Positions 1 to 5,826 of a DNA stretch of 6,485 nucleotides are shown here, piece after piece. A program made the position numbers and the translations under genes. Position 1 is the stretch's first letter, and each line of letters opens with the position of its first letter. The notes under the pieces were generated by a model that saw only the letters and a program-made list of their open reading frames with translations, did no database searches and was not told the origin of the DNA. Source of the DNA: Reyranella sp. (GTDB taxonomy: Bacteria > Pseudomonadota > Alphaproteobacteria > Reyranellales > Reyranellaceae); NCBI GenBank assembly GCA_016780605.1, contig JADHLS010000314.1, forward strand, positions 1-6,485. The letters run 5' to 3'.

Positions 1-342
1 ATACCGCCGTAGCGATCCTTCATCCCACGCAAGATACTTTGCCACCTGTTCCAAGGTGACCCCCAGCTCCCTTCGCTTGGCCTCAAAACGCTCGACCAGG
101 GAGACGGATGTAGGCGTTGGGTCGTAGCCCAGGAACGCCACCACAGGCCTGAACTGGGTGGGGATCGGTTTGGTCTTGTCCTTCTCCCAGTTGGCGACCG
201 TCTCGGCCGAAACGCCCATGCGCTCCCCCGCCTCGCGCTGCAGAAGCCCAAGCTCTTTCCGGCGTTTCTTCAGGTGCTCGCCTAAGGATTGGGGATTTTC
301 GGCATAATCCTTTGGTTTCTGGGCCTTAAGGGTCAGCGGCAC
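1..342 (-). CDS. XRE-type helix-turn-helix transcriptional regulator, partial (C-terminus beyond window)
   Basis: A DNA-binding regulator read on the minus strand; 114 codons are visible and the 3' end lies left of base 1. Residues about 20-75 form a Cro/C1-type HTH: SLGEHLKKRRKELG, then LLQREAGERMGVSAETVANW, with GVSAETVANWEKDK (43-56) as turn plus recognition helix. A linker, FLGYDPTPTSV, leads into a second stretch from about residue 83 (ERFEAKRRELGVTLEQVAKYL) that looks like another HTH, so tandem HTH units are likely. The frame is open back to a stop at 388-390. It has no ATG near the N-terminus, so I chose GTG at 342; GTG at 360 or CTG at 336 are alternatives. AGGG lies almost against the 342 GTG but 7 bases before the CTG. 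It is transcribed away from everything else in the window, and its target is unknown. The family call is firm; the start is uncertain. Confidence 0.8.
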   Translation of the reverse strand, partial: MPLTLKAQKPKDYAENPQSLGEHLKKRRKELGLLQREAGERMGVSAETVANWEKDKTKPIPTQFRPVVAFLGYDPTPTSVSLVERFEAKRRELGVTLEQVAKYLAWDEGSLRRY

Positions 343-372
343 ACCCTGACAAAAAGGCACCGCACAAATGTG

Positions 373-385
373 AACGCCGAGCGTT
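373..385. promoter_or_regulatory. Palindrome upstream of the XRE regulator, possible operator
   Basis: AACGC and GCGTT are perfect inverted arms around CGA, ending about 30 bases upstream of the proposed GTG start of the regulator. XRE-type proteins commonly bind short palindromes in their own promoter, so autoregulation is a reasonable inference. A 5-base arm can arise by chance. Confidence 0.25.
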
Positions 386-516
386 GATCAAATGGAAGCG
401 CGCCGGATGTCGATCATAACGTGATGGTCTCGTTCGGGGTAACCTACTGCAAGCTTGCCGAACGTTCTATTGTCAAGACAACGCGGGCCAAATGCACAAT
501 CTTGGTCACGGTTGTT

Positions 517-675
517 TCATTCCCACGCGGAGATTTTCTTCCAGTCGCTCTTCATGCTGATCACGGTCCAGCCGCCCTTCTTCGCCTCGTCATAAAGCGG
601 TTGGGTGAAGGTGCCGACCTTGAAGTCTGGCAGCCCCTGCGCCGGCCCATAGGCATACGGTTCGCGCGGTTCCAG
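517..675 (-). pseudogene. C-terminal remnant of a HAD-family hydrolase
   Basis: On the minus strand an open stretch ending in TGA (517-519) encodes about 50 residues that I recognise as the C-terminal end of a bacterial HAD-like hydrolase (haloacid dehalogenase/acid phosphatase-type). The key pieces are PYAYGPAQGLPDFKVG, TFTQPLYDEAKKGG and WTVISMKSDWKKI. Family members usually have about 300 residues and carry the catalytic DxDGT motif near the N-terminus. Here the frame is closed upstream by a stop at 694-696, the only ATG lies deep inside the match, and no other minus-strand frame upstream looks like the missing part. The gene is therefore truncated and cannot make an active enzyme. The breakpoint near 675-693 may mark an old deletion or insertion. 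The identification is from memory of the family, not from a search. Confidence 0.6.
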
Positions 676-829
676 GGGTTCATCTGGGAAATATCAGCCA
701 ATATGGATGCGTTGTCCGTGGCGGCCCGCATCGCATCGTACTATGAGGGACAGTGAAGCTGCCGCTTCGTGTTGACTAGGTGACGTATGAGAGCGTGAAC
801 TTCTTCGTTAGCTCTCAACTGGGCCGATC

Positions 830-2467
830 ATGCGCACTAAGCTTACGATTACGATGCTCACGCTCGTTGCCGCGCTGGTCGCCTCGGCCGAGGCATCCGC
901 GCAGACGACCGGCGGCGTGCTCAAGATCTACCATCGTGACAACCCGCCCAGTACGTCGATCCACGAAGAGGCGACCAATTCGACCGTCGTCCCCTTCATG
1001 GCGTTGTTCAACAACCTCGTCGTCTTCGATCCGCAGGTGGCACAGAACAGCGATCGATCGATCGTGCCCGATCTTGCCAAGTCCTGGAGCTGGAACAGCG
1101 ACATGACGGAGCTCACGTTCAAGCTTCGCGACGACGTGATGTGGCACGACGGCTTGCCCTTCACGGCGCGCGACGTGATTTGCACCTTCAATCTGCTGAC
1201 CGACAAGGCTCGCGAGAAACTGAGCCGCAATCCACGCAAGGAATGGTATCGCAACGTCGACTTCGTAGATGCCCGTGACACGTACGAAGTGACCCTCTAC
1301 CTGACGCATCCGCAGCCCTCGATCCTCAGCGTACTCGCTTCCGGCTACTCGCCGATCTATCCCTGCCATGTCTCCCCGTCGCAGATGCGCAGCCGGCCGA
1401 TCGGCACCGGTCCGTTCAAGCTGGCGGCATTCCGCGAGTTTCAGTCCATCAGCCTCGTGCGCAACCCTGATTACTGGAAGAAGGGCAAGCCATATCTCGA
1501 CGGCATCGAATTCACTCTGTCCAATAGCCCGGCGACCGCAATTCTGAGCTTCGTCGCCGGGCGGTTCGACATGACCTTTCCTTGGGAGGTGACGCCCGAA
1601 CAGCTCAGGATTGTCCGCCAACGCGCACCTGCCGCGCTGTGCGAGACGACGGCGATGAACCTCAATGTCAATCTGTTGATCAATCGCACCGCCAGGCCCT
1701 TCGACAATGCCGAGCTGCGCCGGGCCGTGATGCTGACGATTGATCGTGCGGCCTTCGTCGAAGCGCTTGGTAGGAACGTAACCGAGATCGGCGGCACGAT
1801 GCAGCCACCCAAGGACGGAGTCTGGGGCCTGCCGGCCGACAGCCTTGCCGCCGTGCCCGGCTACGGCACCGACGTCGAAGGCAACCGTGCCGAAGCCCGC
1901 GCCCTCATGGAGAAGCTTGGATACGGCACGAACAACCGACTCGATCTCAAGGTTATCACACGCGGCGTCAGCACCTACACCGATGCGGCGCCGACGTTGC
2001 TCAGCCAGCTCAAGGAGATCTACATCGACCCCCAGCTCGAGATCGTCGAAACCGCAGGCTGGTTCACGCGCGTCGGCGCGAAGAACTACGCCATGGCGCT
2101 CAACGCCACGGGCAACGGCATCGACGATCCTGACCAGACGCTCTATGAGAACTTCGCCTGCCGATCGGCGCGCAACTACACCGGTTATTGCAATCGCGAC
2201 GTTGAGAGGATGTTTGATGCGCAGTCGGTCGAGACCGACCCGCAGAAGCGCCTGCGGCTGGTGCACGAAATCGATGTCCGGTTGCTGGCTGACGGCGCCC
2301 GGCCACCAATCGTCTGGAAGCGCGGAACGACCTGCATGCAGCCCCAGGTGAGGGGCTACGTGAGCATGGTAAATAGCGTCTACAACGGCTTTCGTTTCGA
2401 GGACGTCTGGCTTGATGGGGCGCAGGCGCGAAAGACACAGGGCAGCTCGCGCGCCAAAGGATATTGA
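830..2467 (+). CDS. ABC transporter substrate-binding protein, family 5 (oligopeptide/dipeptide type)
   Basis: A secreted solute receptor that would deliver a peptide or similar ligand to an inner-membrane ABC permease. The 545-residue length is normal for the SBP_bac_5 (DppA/OppA) family. Residues 1-24 are a Sec signal peptide (MRTK..., hydrophobic core TMLTLVAALVA, cleavage after ASA-24). There is no lipobox cysteine, so the mature protein should be free in the periplasm. Family landmarks are WHDGLPFTARDV (105-116), GTGPFKL (192-198) and NPDYWKKGKPYLDG (212-225). Cys444 and Cys454 could form a disulfide. The ATG at 830 directly begins the signal peptide, but its Shine-Dalgarno is weak (GGG at 821-823). 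No permease or ATPase gene lies beside it: debris is on the left, and a transposase remnant and an unrelated operon are on the right. It is an orphan receptor here, either using a transporter encoded elsewhere or left behind by rearrangement. The ligand cannot be deduced. Confidence 0.93.
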   Translation: MRTKLTITMLTLVAALVASAEASAQTTGGVLKIYHRDNPPSTSIHEEATNSTVVPFMALFNNLVVFDPQVAQNSDRSIVPDLAKSWSWNSDMTELTFKLRDDVMWHDGLPFTARDVICTFNLLTDKAREKLSRNPRKEWYRNVDFVDARDTYEVTLYLTHPQPSILSVLASGYSPIYPCHVSPSQMRSRPIGTGPFKLAAFREFQSISLVRNPDYWKKGKPYLDGIEFTLSNSPATAILSFVAGRFDMTFPWEVTPEQLRIVRQRAPAALCETTAMNLNVNLLINRTARPFDNAELRRAVMLTIDRAAFVEALGRNVTEIGGTMQPPKDGVWGLPADSLAAVPGYGTDVEGNRAEARALMEKLGYGTNNRLDLKVITRGVSTYTDAAPTLLSQLKEIYIDPQLEIVETAGWFTRVGAKNYAMALNATGNGIDDPDQTLYENFACRSARNYTGYCNRDVERMFDAQSVETDPQKRLRLVHEIDVRLLADGARPPIVWKRGTTCMQPQVRGYVSMVNSVYNGFRFEDVWLDGAQARKTQGSSRAKGY

Positions 2468-2614
2468 GGCTCGGCCTCGGGCGTTCCGTATTGAGAGATC
2501 CTGAAATCGCCGCCGGTGTCATTCCCGGCGCCGATCGGTCGGCAAAAGAGATGTACCGCCGAAGCTTGAAGCCGAGAAGGCGGCAGCCGCGCCCTTCGTC
2601 AGGGGAAGGTTGAT

Positions 2615-2734
2615 GACGGTCGCCGCCAGTTCCGGCATCGTGATGTCCGGCTCGGCCTCCACCCATTCGAGCAGCGCCGTCAGATAGGGCGCCAGTTTAC
2701 CGCCGCCGCCGGGTGCTGAACTTCCTGTCGCTGC
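2615..2734 (-). mobile_element. Remnant of an IS630-like transposase (N-terminal region)
   Basis: Minus-strand reading gives ATGSSAPGGGG followed by KLAPYLTALLEWV and EAEPDITMPELAATV. This is the pattern of IS630-family transposases just after the N-terminal HTH: a TGS-type linker, a basic Gly-rich stretch, then L-x-P...(V/I)xxxPDIT-x-x-ELA. The HTH that should precede it (higher coordinates) is not recognisable, and the frame ends at a stop at 2519-2521. A weak echo of the family may persist to about 2540 (GAAAAFSASSF, then LLPTDRRR). The DDE catalytic domain is absent. I see no terminal inverted repeats or target-site duplication. It is a dead fragment, probably the trace of the event that separated the transporter gene from its neighbours. 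The call rests on motif memory and is moderately sure. Confidence 0.55.
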
Positions 2735-3147
2735 CGAGATGGGACCCGAAGTTTGGCTGGGAAGCCCCTTGTAGTGATCGGTGATGTCGGCGGAGAGAGC
2801 GGCAAGCCAGAACCGGTCGAAACGTCCGAATTGTTCGCTGTTCTATCCGGTGCCGCCATTCCTGCGATTCGAGCTTGTGACGACTGAGAGGTCTCCCGAT
2901 CTTCGATCGCCATGAACGGCACCAAGGATTGTCGTGCCGCCGTGATCTCGGCCCCGGCCTTCCGGTGGAAATGCAGAAAGGTGACGGCGGCGCCCCCGGC
3001 GGGCCGTCGAGTTGAACGCGGCCGACCGCGCCCTCGCGAGCGACACTGCTTGGCAGCATGCGCGCGATTGCGTCAGCTTGTTGTAAGGTAGATGACAGTT
3101 AACTATTTGAAATCCCAGGGTGTTTTATGGCGACCGCGACGCATTAT

Positions 3148-3168
3148 CATTGACATCAATGCGATTGA
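3148..3168. promoter_or_regulatory. Three alternating ATTGA/TCAAT half-sites, possible operator
   Basis: CATTGA (3148-3153) and TCAATG (3156-3161) form a perfect palindrome with a 2-base centre. The second arm, TCAAT (3156-3160), also pairs with ATTGA at 3164-3168 across GCG. The three half-sites overlap the proposed -35 hexamer at 3150-3155 and its spacer, where a bound repressor would block polymerase. Another ATTGA lies at 3206-3210. The spacing does not fit FNR/FixK sites, which are TTGAT-N4-ATCAA. The regulator is unknown. Confidence 0.35.
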
Positions 3169-3178
3169 TTCCTAGAAG
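3150..3178 (+). promoter_or_regulatory. Sigma-70-like promoter candidate for the right-hand operon
   Basis: A perfect -35 hexamer TTGACA (3150-3155) is followed after exactly 17 bases by TAGAAG (3173-3178), which matches 4 of 6 positions of the -10 consensus. Transcription would start near 3185, ahead of the small coding stretch at 3214 and about 300 bases before the first full gene at 3488. It lies in one of the less GC-rich parts of the window, as promoters often do. The weak -10 leaves room for doubt. Confidence 0.4.
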
Positions 3179-3213
3179 CAACCGAATATCAGCGGCAGGT
3201 CAACGATTGAATT

Positions 3214-3497
3214 ATGGCTACGTCTCTCCAGCTGTCCGCGTGCGCCAACTACAGCCTCGCCCGCACCACTCCAAAGGGCCCCGCCGAAACGACAATCCTG
3301 ATGGCGCTCGAGCAACTGCTGAGTGATGCGGCGACAATCGGGACCCGACCCCGTTCGCCGTGAACATCACGAACTTTGACGTCGGCCTCGATCAGTACTG
3401 CTCCCGGTCCAGGCTCAGATGGGTCGTCCCTCTCGGGATCGACGCAAACTTCTTCGCGCACTTTCTAACCATTCTCCGGAGTACGACATGCGACTGA
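3214..3497 (+). pseudogene. Small unidentified coding stretch split by a frame switch
   Basis: An ATG at 3214 opens 49 codons ending in TGA at 3361-3363 (MATSLQLSACANYS...MALEQLLSDAATIG). Near 3340 the coding signal moves to the -1 frame, which runs as DPTPFAVNITNFDVGLDQYC and on to TGA at 3495-3497, overlapping the next gene by 10 bases. Both halves have the high third-position GC of genuine genes here, and the joined reading looks like one small protein of about 90 residues. LSAC at residues 7-10 fits a lipobox, but the sequence before it is too short for a signal peptide. A 1-base deletion in an older gene, a sequencing error or chance are all possible. The heptamer at the switch is not a classical slippery site. 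I do not recognise the family. Confidence 0.3.
3478..3481 (+). promoter_or_regulatory. Shine-Dalgarno GGAG that fixes the start at 3488
   Basis: GGAG stands 6 bases before the ATG at 3488. The in-frame ATG at 3419 has no such site and would put 23 polar residues before the signal peptide, so 3488 is preferred. Confidence 0.65.
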
Positions 3498-4330
3498 GAG
3501 CCTCCGATTGGGCACGAGCCTGTGCCGGCGTGGTGGCCATAGTCATGGCCGGCGTGAACGACGCCCGAAGCGAGGGCGGCCCCACTTCCTCCGACGGTTA
3601 TCGGTCGGTTCAGGTCTATGCCCTAGGCGGCGGCTTCATACCGCTCGGCATCACCAACACGGTAACCGGCGTCGATGCGACCGACGCTCCGCCGCTCTCG
3701 ATCGCCAATGCGGCAGGGGGCACGAAGGCAACGACGCCTCCGCCCCTGCTTGGCGTGCGTGCTCATGTGCCGCTGTTCTGGCACATGTCTGGCGAGCAAG
3801 GCCCGTTGTTCGGCTTCTTCTTCGAGGCGGGGATCCAGACGAGCTTTGGCGTGCAGTCGGCGATGCTGGCCTTCCAGGATGTCAGCGACTCGGCTGCCGG
3901 CTACGGCACGCAGACGATCCGAGAGAATTTTCAAGTTCCGCTCCTGCTCGGCGCGAGCCTGCCGCTTGACACGAACTCGTCCGGCGCACCGGGCATCTTC
4001 CTCGACGTCTATGGCGGCGTCACGCTCGACAGCTGGACCCAGACCCTGCAAGGCGCCGAGGCGAACGCTCCCGCCGGACTGGGTTTCTTCGGACAGAACC
4101 GACGCTTCACCCCCGATCCCACGATCGGCATTGGCCTGCGCGGGCCGGTAGGCAACCTGGGCGATGACCTGCCCCTCTTCTTCGGCGTCAACGCGGAATT
4201 GCAGTTCCGCCCCGGCAGCGTGGTGACTGCGACCTCGCAGAACTTCCCCGTGACTTACTACGGAACGGTCAATCCTTACGCCAACCTCGCGCTCATGGCC
4301 CGGGTCGGTGTCGCCTTCGGCAGACGGTAG
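3488..4330 (+). CDS. Exported outer-membrane beta-barrel-like protein of unknown family
   Basis: A 280-residue protein, first full gene of the four-gene unit. Residues 1-28 look like a Sec signal peptide (MRLRASDWAR, hydrophobic CAGVVAIVMAGV, cleavage perhaps after A-R-S-28). The mature part alternates short polar turns with amphipathic stretches typical of beta-barrel strands: VQVYALGGGFIPLG, LFGFFFEAGIQTSFGV, FQVPLLLGASLPL, IFLDVYGGVTL, LFFGVNAELQFRPG and a final LALMARVGVAFGRR. Aromatic and Gly residues are plentiful and long hydrophobic helices are absent. The last strand ends in F-G-R-R, close to but not exactly the usual C-terminal aromatic signal for barrel insertion. An outer-membrane location is therefore inferred. 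The start at ATG 3488 rests on the GGAG at 3478-3481 and the signal peptide. The next gene follows after 42 bases. I do not recognise the family; a porin-like channel or a structural partner of the downstream flavoprotein is possible. Confidence 0.8.
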   Translation: MRLRASDWARACAGVVAIVMAGVNDARSEGGPTSSDGYRSVQVYALGGGFIPLGITNTVTGVDATDAPPLSIANAAGGTKATTPPPLLGVRAHVPLFWHMSGEQGPLFGFFFEAGIQTSFGVQSAMLAFQDVSDSAAGYGTQTIRENFQVPLLLGASLPLDTNSSGAPGIFLDVYGGVTLDSWTQTLQGAEANAPAGLGFFGQNRRFTPDPTIGIGLRGPVGNLGDDLPLFFGVNAELQFRPGSVVTATSQNFPVTYYGTVNPYANLALMARVGVAFGRR

Positions 4331-4372
4331 CGGCGAGCGCCGGCCTTCACCAAAATATAAGGAGCTAAATTT

Positions 4373-5287
4373 ATGAATCGCTACTGCGCCAGGTTGGTCA
4401 ATGCCCTGCTGACGCTTGCGACCGTGCTGTTGGTTGCTGTGCCGGCGCGCGCCGGCGAAGGCCCTTTCGCCTTCATTTACACACTCGATCTGCAGCCCAA
4501 GGGGACGTTCCAATTCGAACAATGGGAGTACCTGCAGGCAGGCCAGTCTCAGGGCGATTATCTGTTCCTGACCAATCGCAGCGAGATCGAGTACGGCTTC
4601 AAGAACTGGTTCCAGATCGGCCTCTACATTAACACGGAGTACACCTACGCCTATCAAAACGGCGTCGACGGCACGACAGGCGGGCCGGGCACCAACATCG
4701 ACCCCAACTCCGATCCCTTCTCGCCCTACTCGAGTTTCCGCTTCAAGAGCATCTCGTTCGAGAACATCGTGCGGCTGATGAACCCCTACACCGATGCCTT
4801 CGGCTTCGGTCTCTATTTCGAGCCGGCGATCGGTCCCTACGGCTACGAGCTCGAATGGAAGTTCCTGTTCCAGAAGAACTTCCTCGACGACCGGCTGGTG
4901 CTGGCCGCCAACATCGTGCTCGAGACGGAGCAGGAATGGCGGAGCGGCACGACCGAGTACGCCAGCGTGATCGACACCATCATCGGCGCGTCCTATCGCT
5001 TTGCCGACAAGTGGTCGCTCGGAGTAGAGGCCCGAAATCATCGGGAGTTCAGCGGCCAGGCCTTCAATTCGCCCGAGCACTCCGCCTACTTCATCGGACC
5101 GACCATCCACTACAGCAGCGAGAAGTGGTGGGCGACGCTGGGCTGGCGACATCAGCTGCCTTGGACCCAGGCCTTCAACGACGATCAGCAGTCCGTCATC
5201 GTCAACGGCCAAATCTTTGGTGGCGAGCATGCCGGCGACGAGATCATGCTGCGCGTCGGCATTCCCTTCAAGCTGCCGTGGCGCTAA
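4373..5287 (+). CDS. DUF6662-like exported outer-membrane protein
   Basis: A 304-residue protein with a clear signal peptide (residues 1-27, hydrophobic LLTLATVLLVAV, cleavage after ARA). The mature part is Tyr-, Trp- and Phe-rich with alternating strands, as in an outer-membrane barrel: QPKGTFQFEQWEY, EIEYGFKNWFQIGLYIN, FGFGLYFEPAIGPYGYELEW, FLDDRLVLAANIVLE, GASYRFADKWSLGVEARNH, SAYFIGPTIHYSSEKWWATL. This arrangement (ELEWK...QKNFLDDRLVLAAN, then NHREF, then EHSAYFIGP) matches what I remember of the DUF6662 family, whose function is unknown. The ATG at 4373 has an excellent Shine-Dalgarno, TAAGGAG (4358-4364), 8 bases away. The stop TAA overlaps the Shine-Dalgarno of the next gene, so translation of the two is linked. 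Its place next to an FMN-binding protein and ApbE suggests a role with the flavoprotein. The family name is moderately sure; export and barrel character are more so. Confidence 0.82.
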   Translation: MNRYCARLVNALLTLATVLLVAVPARAGEGPFAFIYTLDLQPKGTFQFEQWEYLQAGQSQGDYLFLTNRSEIEYGFKNWFQIGLYINTEYTYAYQNGVDGTTGGPGTNIDPNSDPFSPYSSFRFKSISFENIVRLMNPYTDAFGFGLYFEPAIGPYGYELEWKFLFQKNFLDDRLVLAANIVLETEQEWRSGTTEYASVIDTIIGASYRFADKWSLGVEARNHREFSGQAFNSPEHSAYFIGPTIHYSSEKWWATLGWRHQLPWTQAFNDDQQSVIVNGQIFGGEHAGDEIMLRVGIPFKLPWR

Positions 5288-5298
5288 GGAGAATCGGC

Positions 5299-5826
5299 AT
5301 GCGTTGGATTCCCGCTCTCACGGCGCCGCTTGCCTTGATCGTGACCGTGCCGGCCGCCGCCGCCGTCTATTTCACGACCGAGCAGGCGCAGCAGGCCATG
5401 TTCCCCGGCGCCTCGTTCGCGCAGGTGCCCTTGCAACTTACCGACCAGCAGCGACGCACAATGTACGATCGCTCCGGCGTGCACGAGCCGTTCAAGTCCG
5501 ATCGGGTCTGGCGCGTCTCGACCGGCGGCTACTTCGTGATCGACGAGGTGGTGGGCAAGCACGAGCGCATCAAGTATGCCGTCGCCATCGGTTCCGACGG
5601 TGCCATCAAGCAGATAGAGATCATGGAATACCGTGAGTCGTACGGCTACGAGGTGCGAGAACTTTCATGGCGGCAGCAGTTCGTCGGGAAATCGGCAAGC
5701 TCGCCGTTGAAGCTCGACGGCGACATCAAGAACATCGGCGGCGCCACGCTTTCGTGCAAACATATCACCGACGGCGTAAAGCGCGTGCTGGCGATGTACG
5801 AGGTTGCGCTGAGGCATTCGTCTTGA
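5299..5826 (+). CDS. Exported FMN-binding domain protein (covalent flavin carrier)
   Basis: A 175-residue periplasmic protein expected to carry covalently bound FMN and pass electrons. Residues 1-22 are a signal peptide (MRWIPALTAP..., cleavage near PAAAA). The FMN_bind domain (PF04205-type) covers roughly residues 75-168: GGYFVIDEVVGKHERIKYAV, a GAIKQIEIMEYRESYGYEV strand pair, then FVGKSASSPLKL and NIGGATLSCKHITDGVKRVL (145-164). The GAT of this last motif (148-150) places Thr150 as the phosphoester-linked FMN site, as in NqrC/RnfG-type domains. Where Ser or Thr is usual before GAT, this protein has Gly148. Cys153 lies three residues after Thr150. Start ATG 5299 is backed by AAGGAG (5286-5291), which overlaps the previous stop. 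The stop overlaps the start of apbE, the enzyme that would modify it. No transmembrane or heme motif is present, so it is a soluble single-domain carrier. The redox partners are unknown. Confidence 0.9.
   Translation: MRWIPALTAPLALIVTVPAAAAVYFTTEQAQQAMFPGASFAQVPLQLTDQQRRTMYDRSGVHEPFKSDRVWRVSTGGYFVIDEVVGKHERIKYAVAIGSDGAIKQIEIMEYRESYGYEVRELSWRQQFVGKSASSPLKLDGDIKNIGGATLSCKHITDGVKRVLAMYEVALRHSS
5811..5814 (+). promoter_or_regulatory. Shine-Dalgarno GAGG favouring a TTG start for apbE
   Basis: GAGG, inside the end of the preceding gene, is 8 bases before TTG 5823. The in-frame ATGs at 5832 and 5838 are 17 and 23 bases away and lack their own site. TTG 5823 also makes a TTGA overlap with the preceding stop, typical of coupled translation. 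Confidence 0.45.

Larger units (their letters stand above)
343..829. other. 487-base gap without an intact gene (regulator/transporter intergenic region)
   Basis: The gap lies between the minus-strand regulator and the plus-strand substrate-binding protein, so both promoters should be here. It contains a small palindrome (373-385) and a C-terminal fragment of a HAD-type hydrolase on the minus strand (517-675). A 111-codon plus-strand frame covers 421-756, but it runs antisense to the hydrolase fragment and resembles no protein I know, so I do not call it. TTGACT at 772-777 could be a -35 element, but I see no convincing -10 at the right distance. I cannot assign 676-829. Confidence 0.6.
2468..3213. 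other. About 750 bases without an intact gene (degenerate region)
   Basis: Between the substrate-binding protein and the right-hand operon no frame on either strand reads as a complete protein. Several overlapping minus-strand frames (2680-3059) are rich in Arg, Pro and Gly, have no recognisable motif and interrupt one another, as expected for frames open by base composition only. The one recognisable segment is the IS630-like fragment at about 2615-2734. GC-rich inverted repeats lie just after the stop codon of the transporter gene (2466-2478) and at 2511-2530, but neither has a T-tract. The last 150 bases are less GC-rich and hold a promoter-like element (3150-3178). Confidence 0.6.

Noticed and set aside
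421..756. 111-codon plus-strand frame between the regulator and the transporter gene
   Set aside because: It is antisense to the recognisable HAD hydrolase fragment, has no clear Shine-Dalgarno and resembles no protein.
815..2266. 483-codon minus-strand frame
   Set aside because: It lies opposite the substrate-binding protein gene and is open only because of the GC-rich third positions of that gene; no domain is visible.
2466..2530. GC-rich inverted repeats after the transporter gene (GAGGC/GCCTC at 2466-2478; CGCCGG/CCGGCG at 2511-2530) as a terminator
   Set aside because: Stems are only 5-6 base pairs and neither is followed by a run of T, so intrinsic termination is not supported.
2680..3059. 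Several overlapping minus-strand frames of 67 to 120 codons
   Set aside because: They occupy competing frames, are Arg/Pro/Gly-rich and carry no recognisable motif.
3249..3461. 70-codon minus-strand frame
   Set aside because: The plus-strand readings over the same bases have better codon composition and more protein-like sequence.
3419..3487. Earlier in-frame ATG that would extend the first barrel protein by 23 residues
   Set aside because: It has no ribosome binding site, and the added residues are polar and would bury the signal peptide.
4331..4342. CGGCG-AG-CGCCG inverted repeat between the two barrel genes
   Set aside because: The 2-base centre cannot form a loop without opening the stem, no T-run follows, and the gap is within an operon.
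3623..5230. 535-codon minus-strand frame
   Set aside because: It lies antisense across both barrel genes and their intergenic gap; composition is Val/Gly/Glu/Arg-rich without motifs, typical of a shadow frame.
4855..5298. Long upstream extension of the FMN-binding protein frame
   Set aside because: The added part is an Arg-rich out-of-frame shadow of the DUF6662-like gene; the signal peptide and AAGGAG fix the start at 5299.
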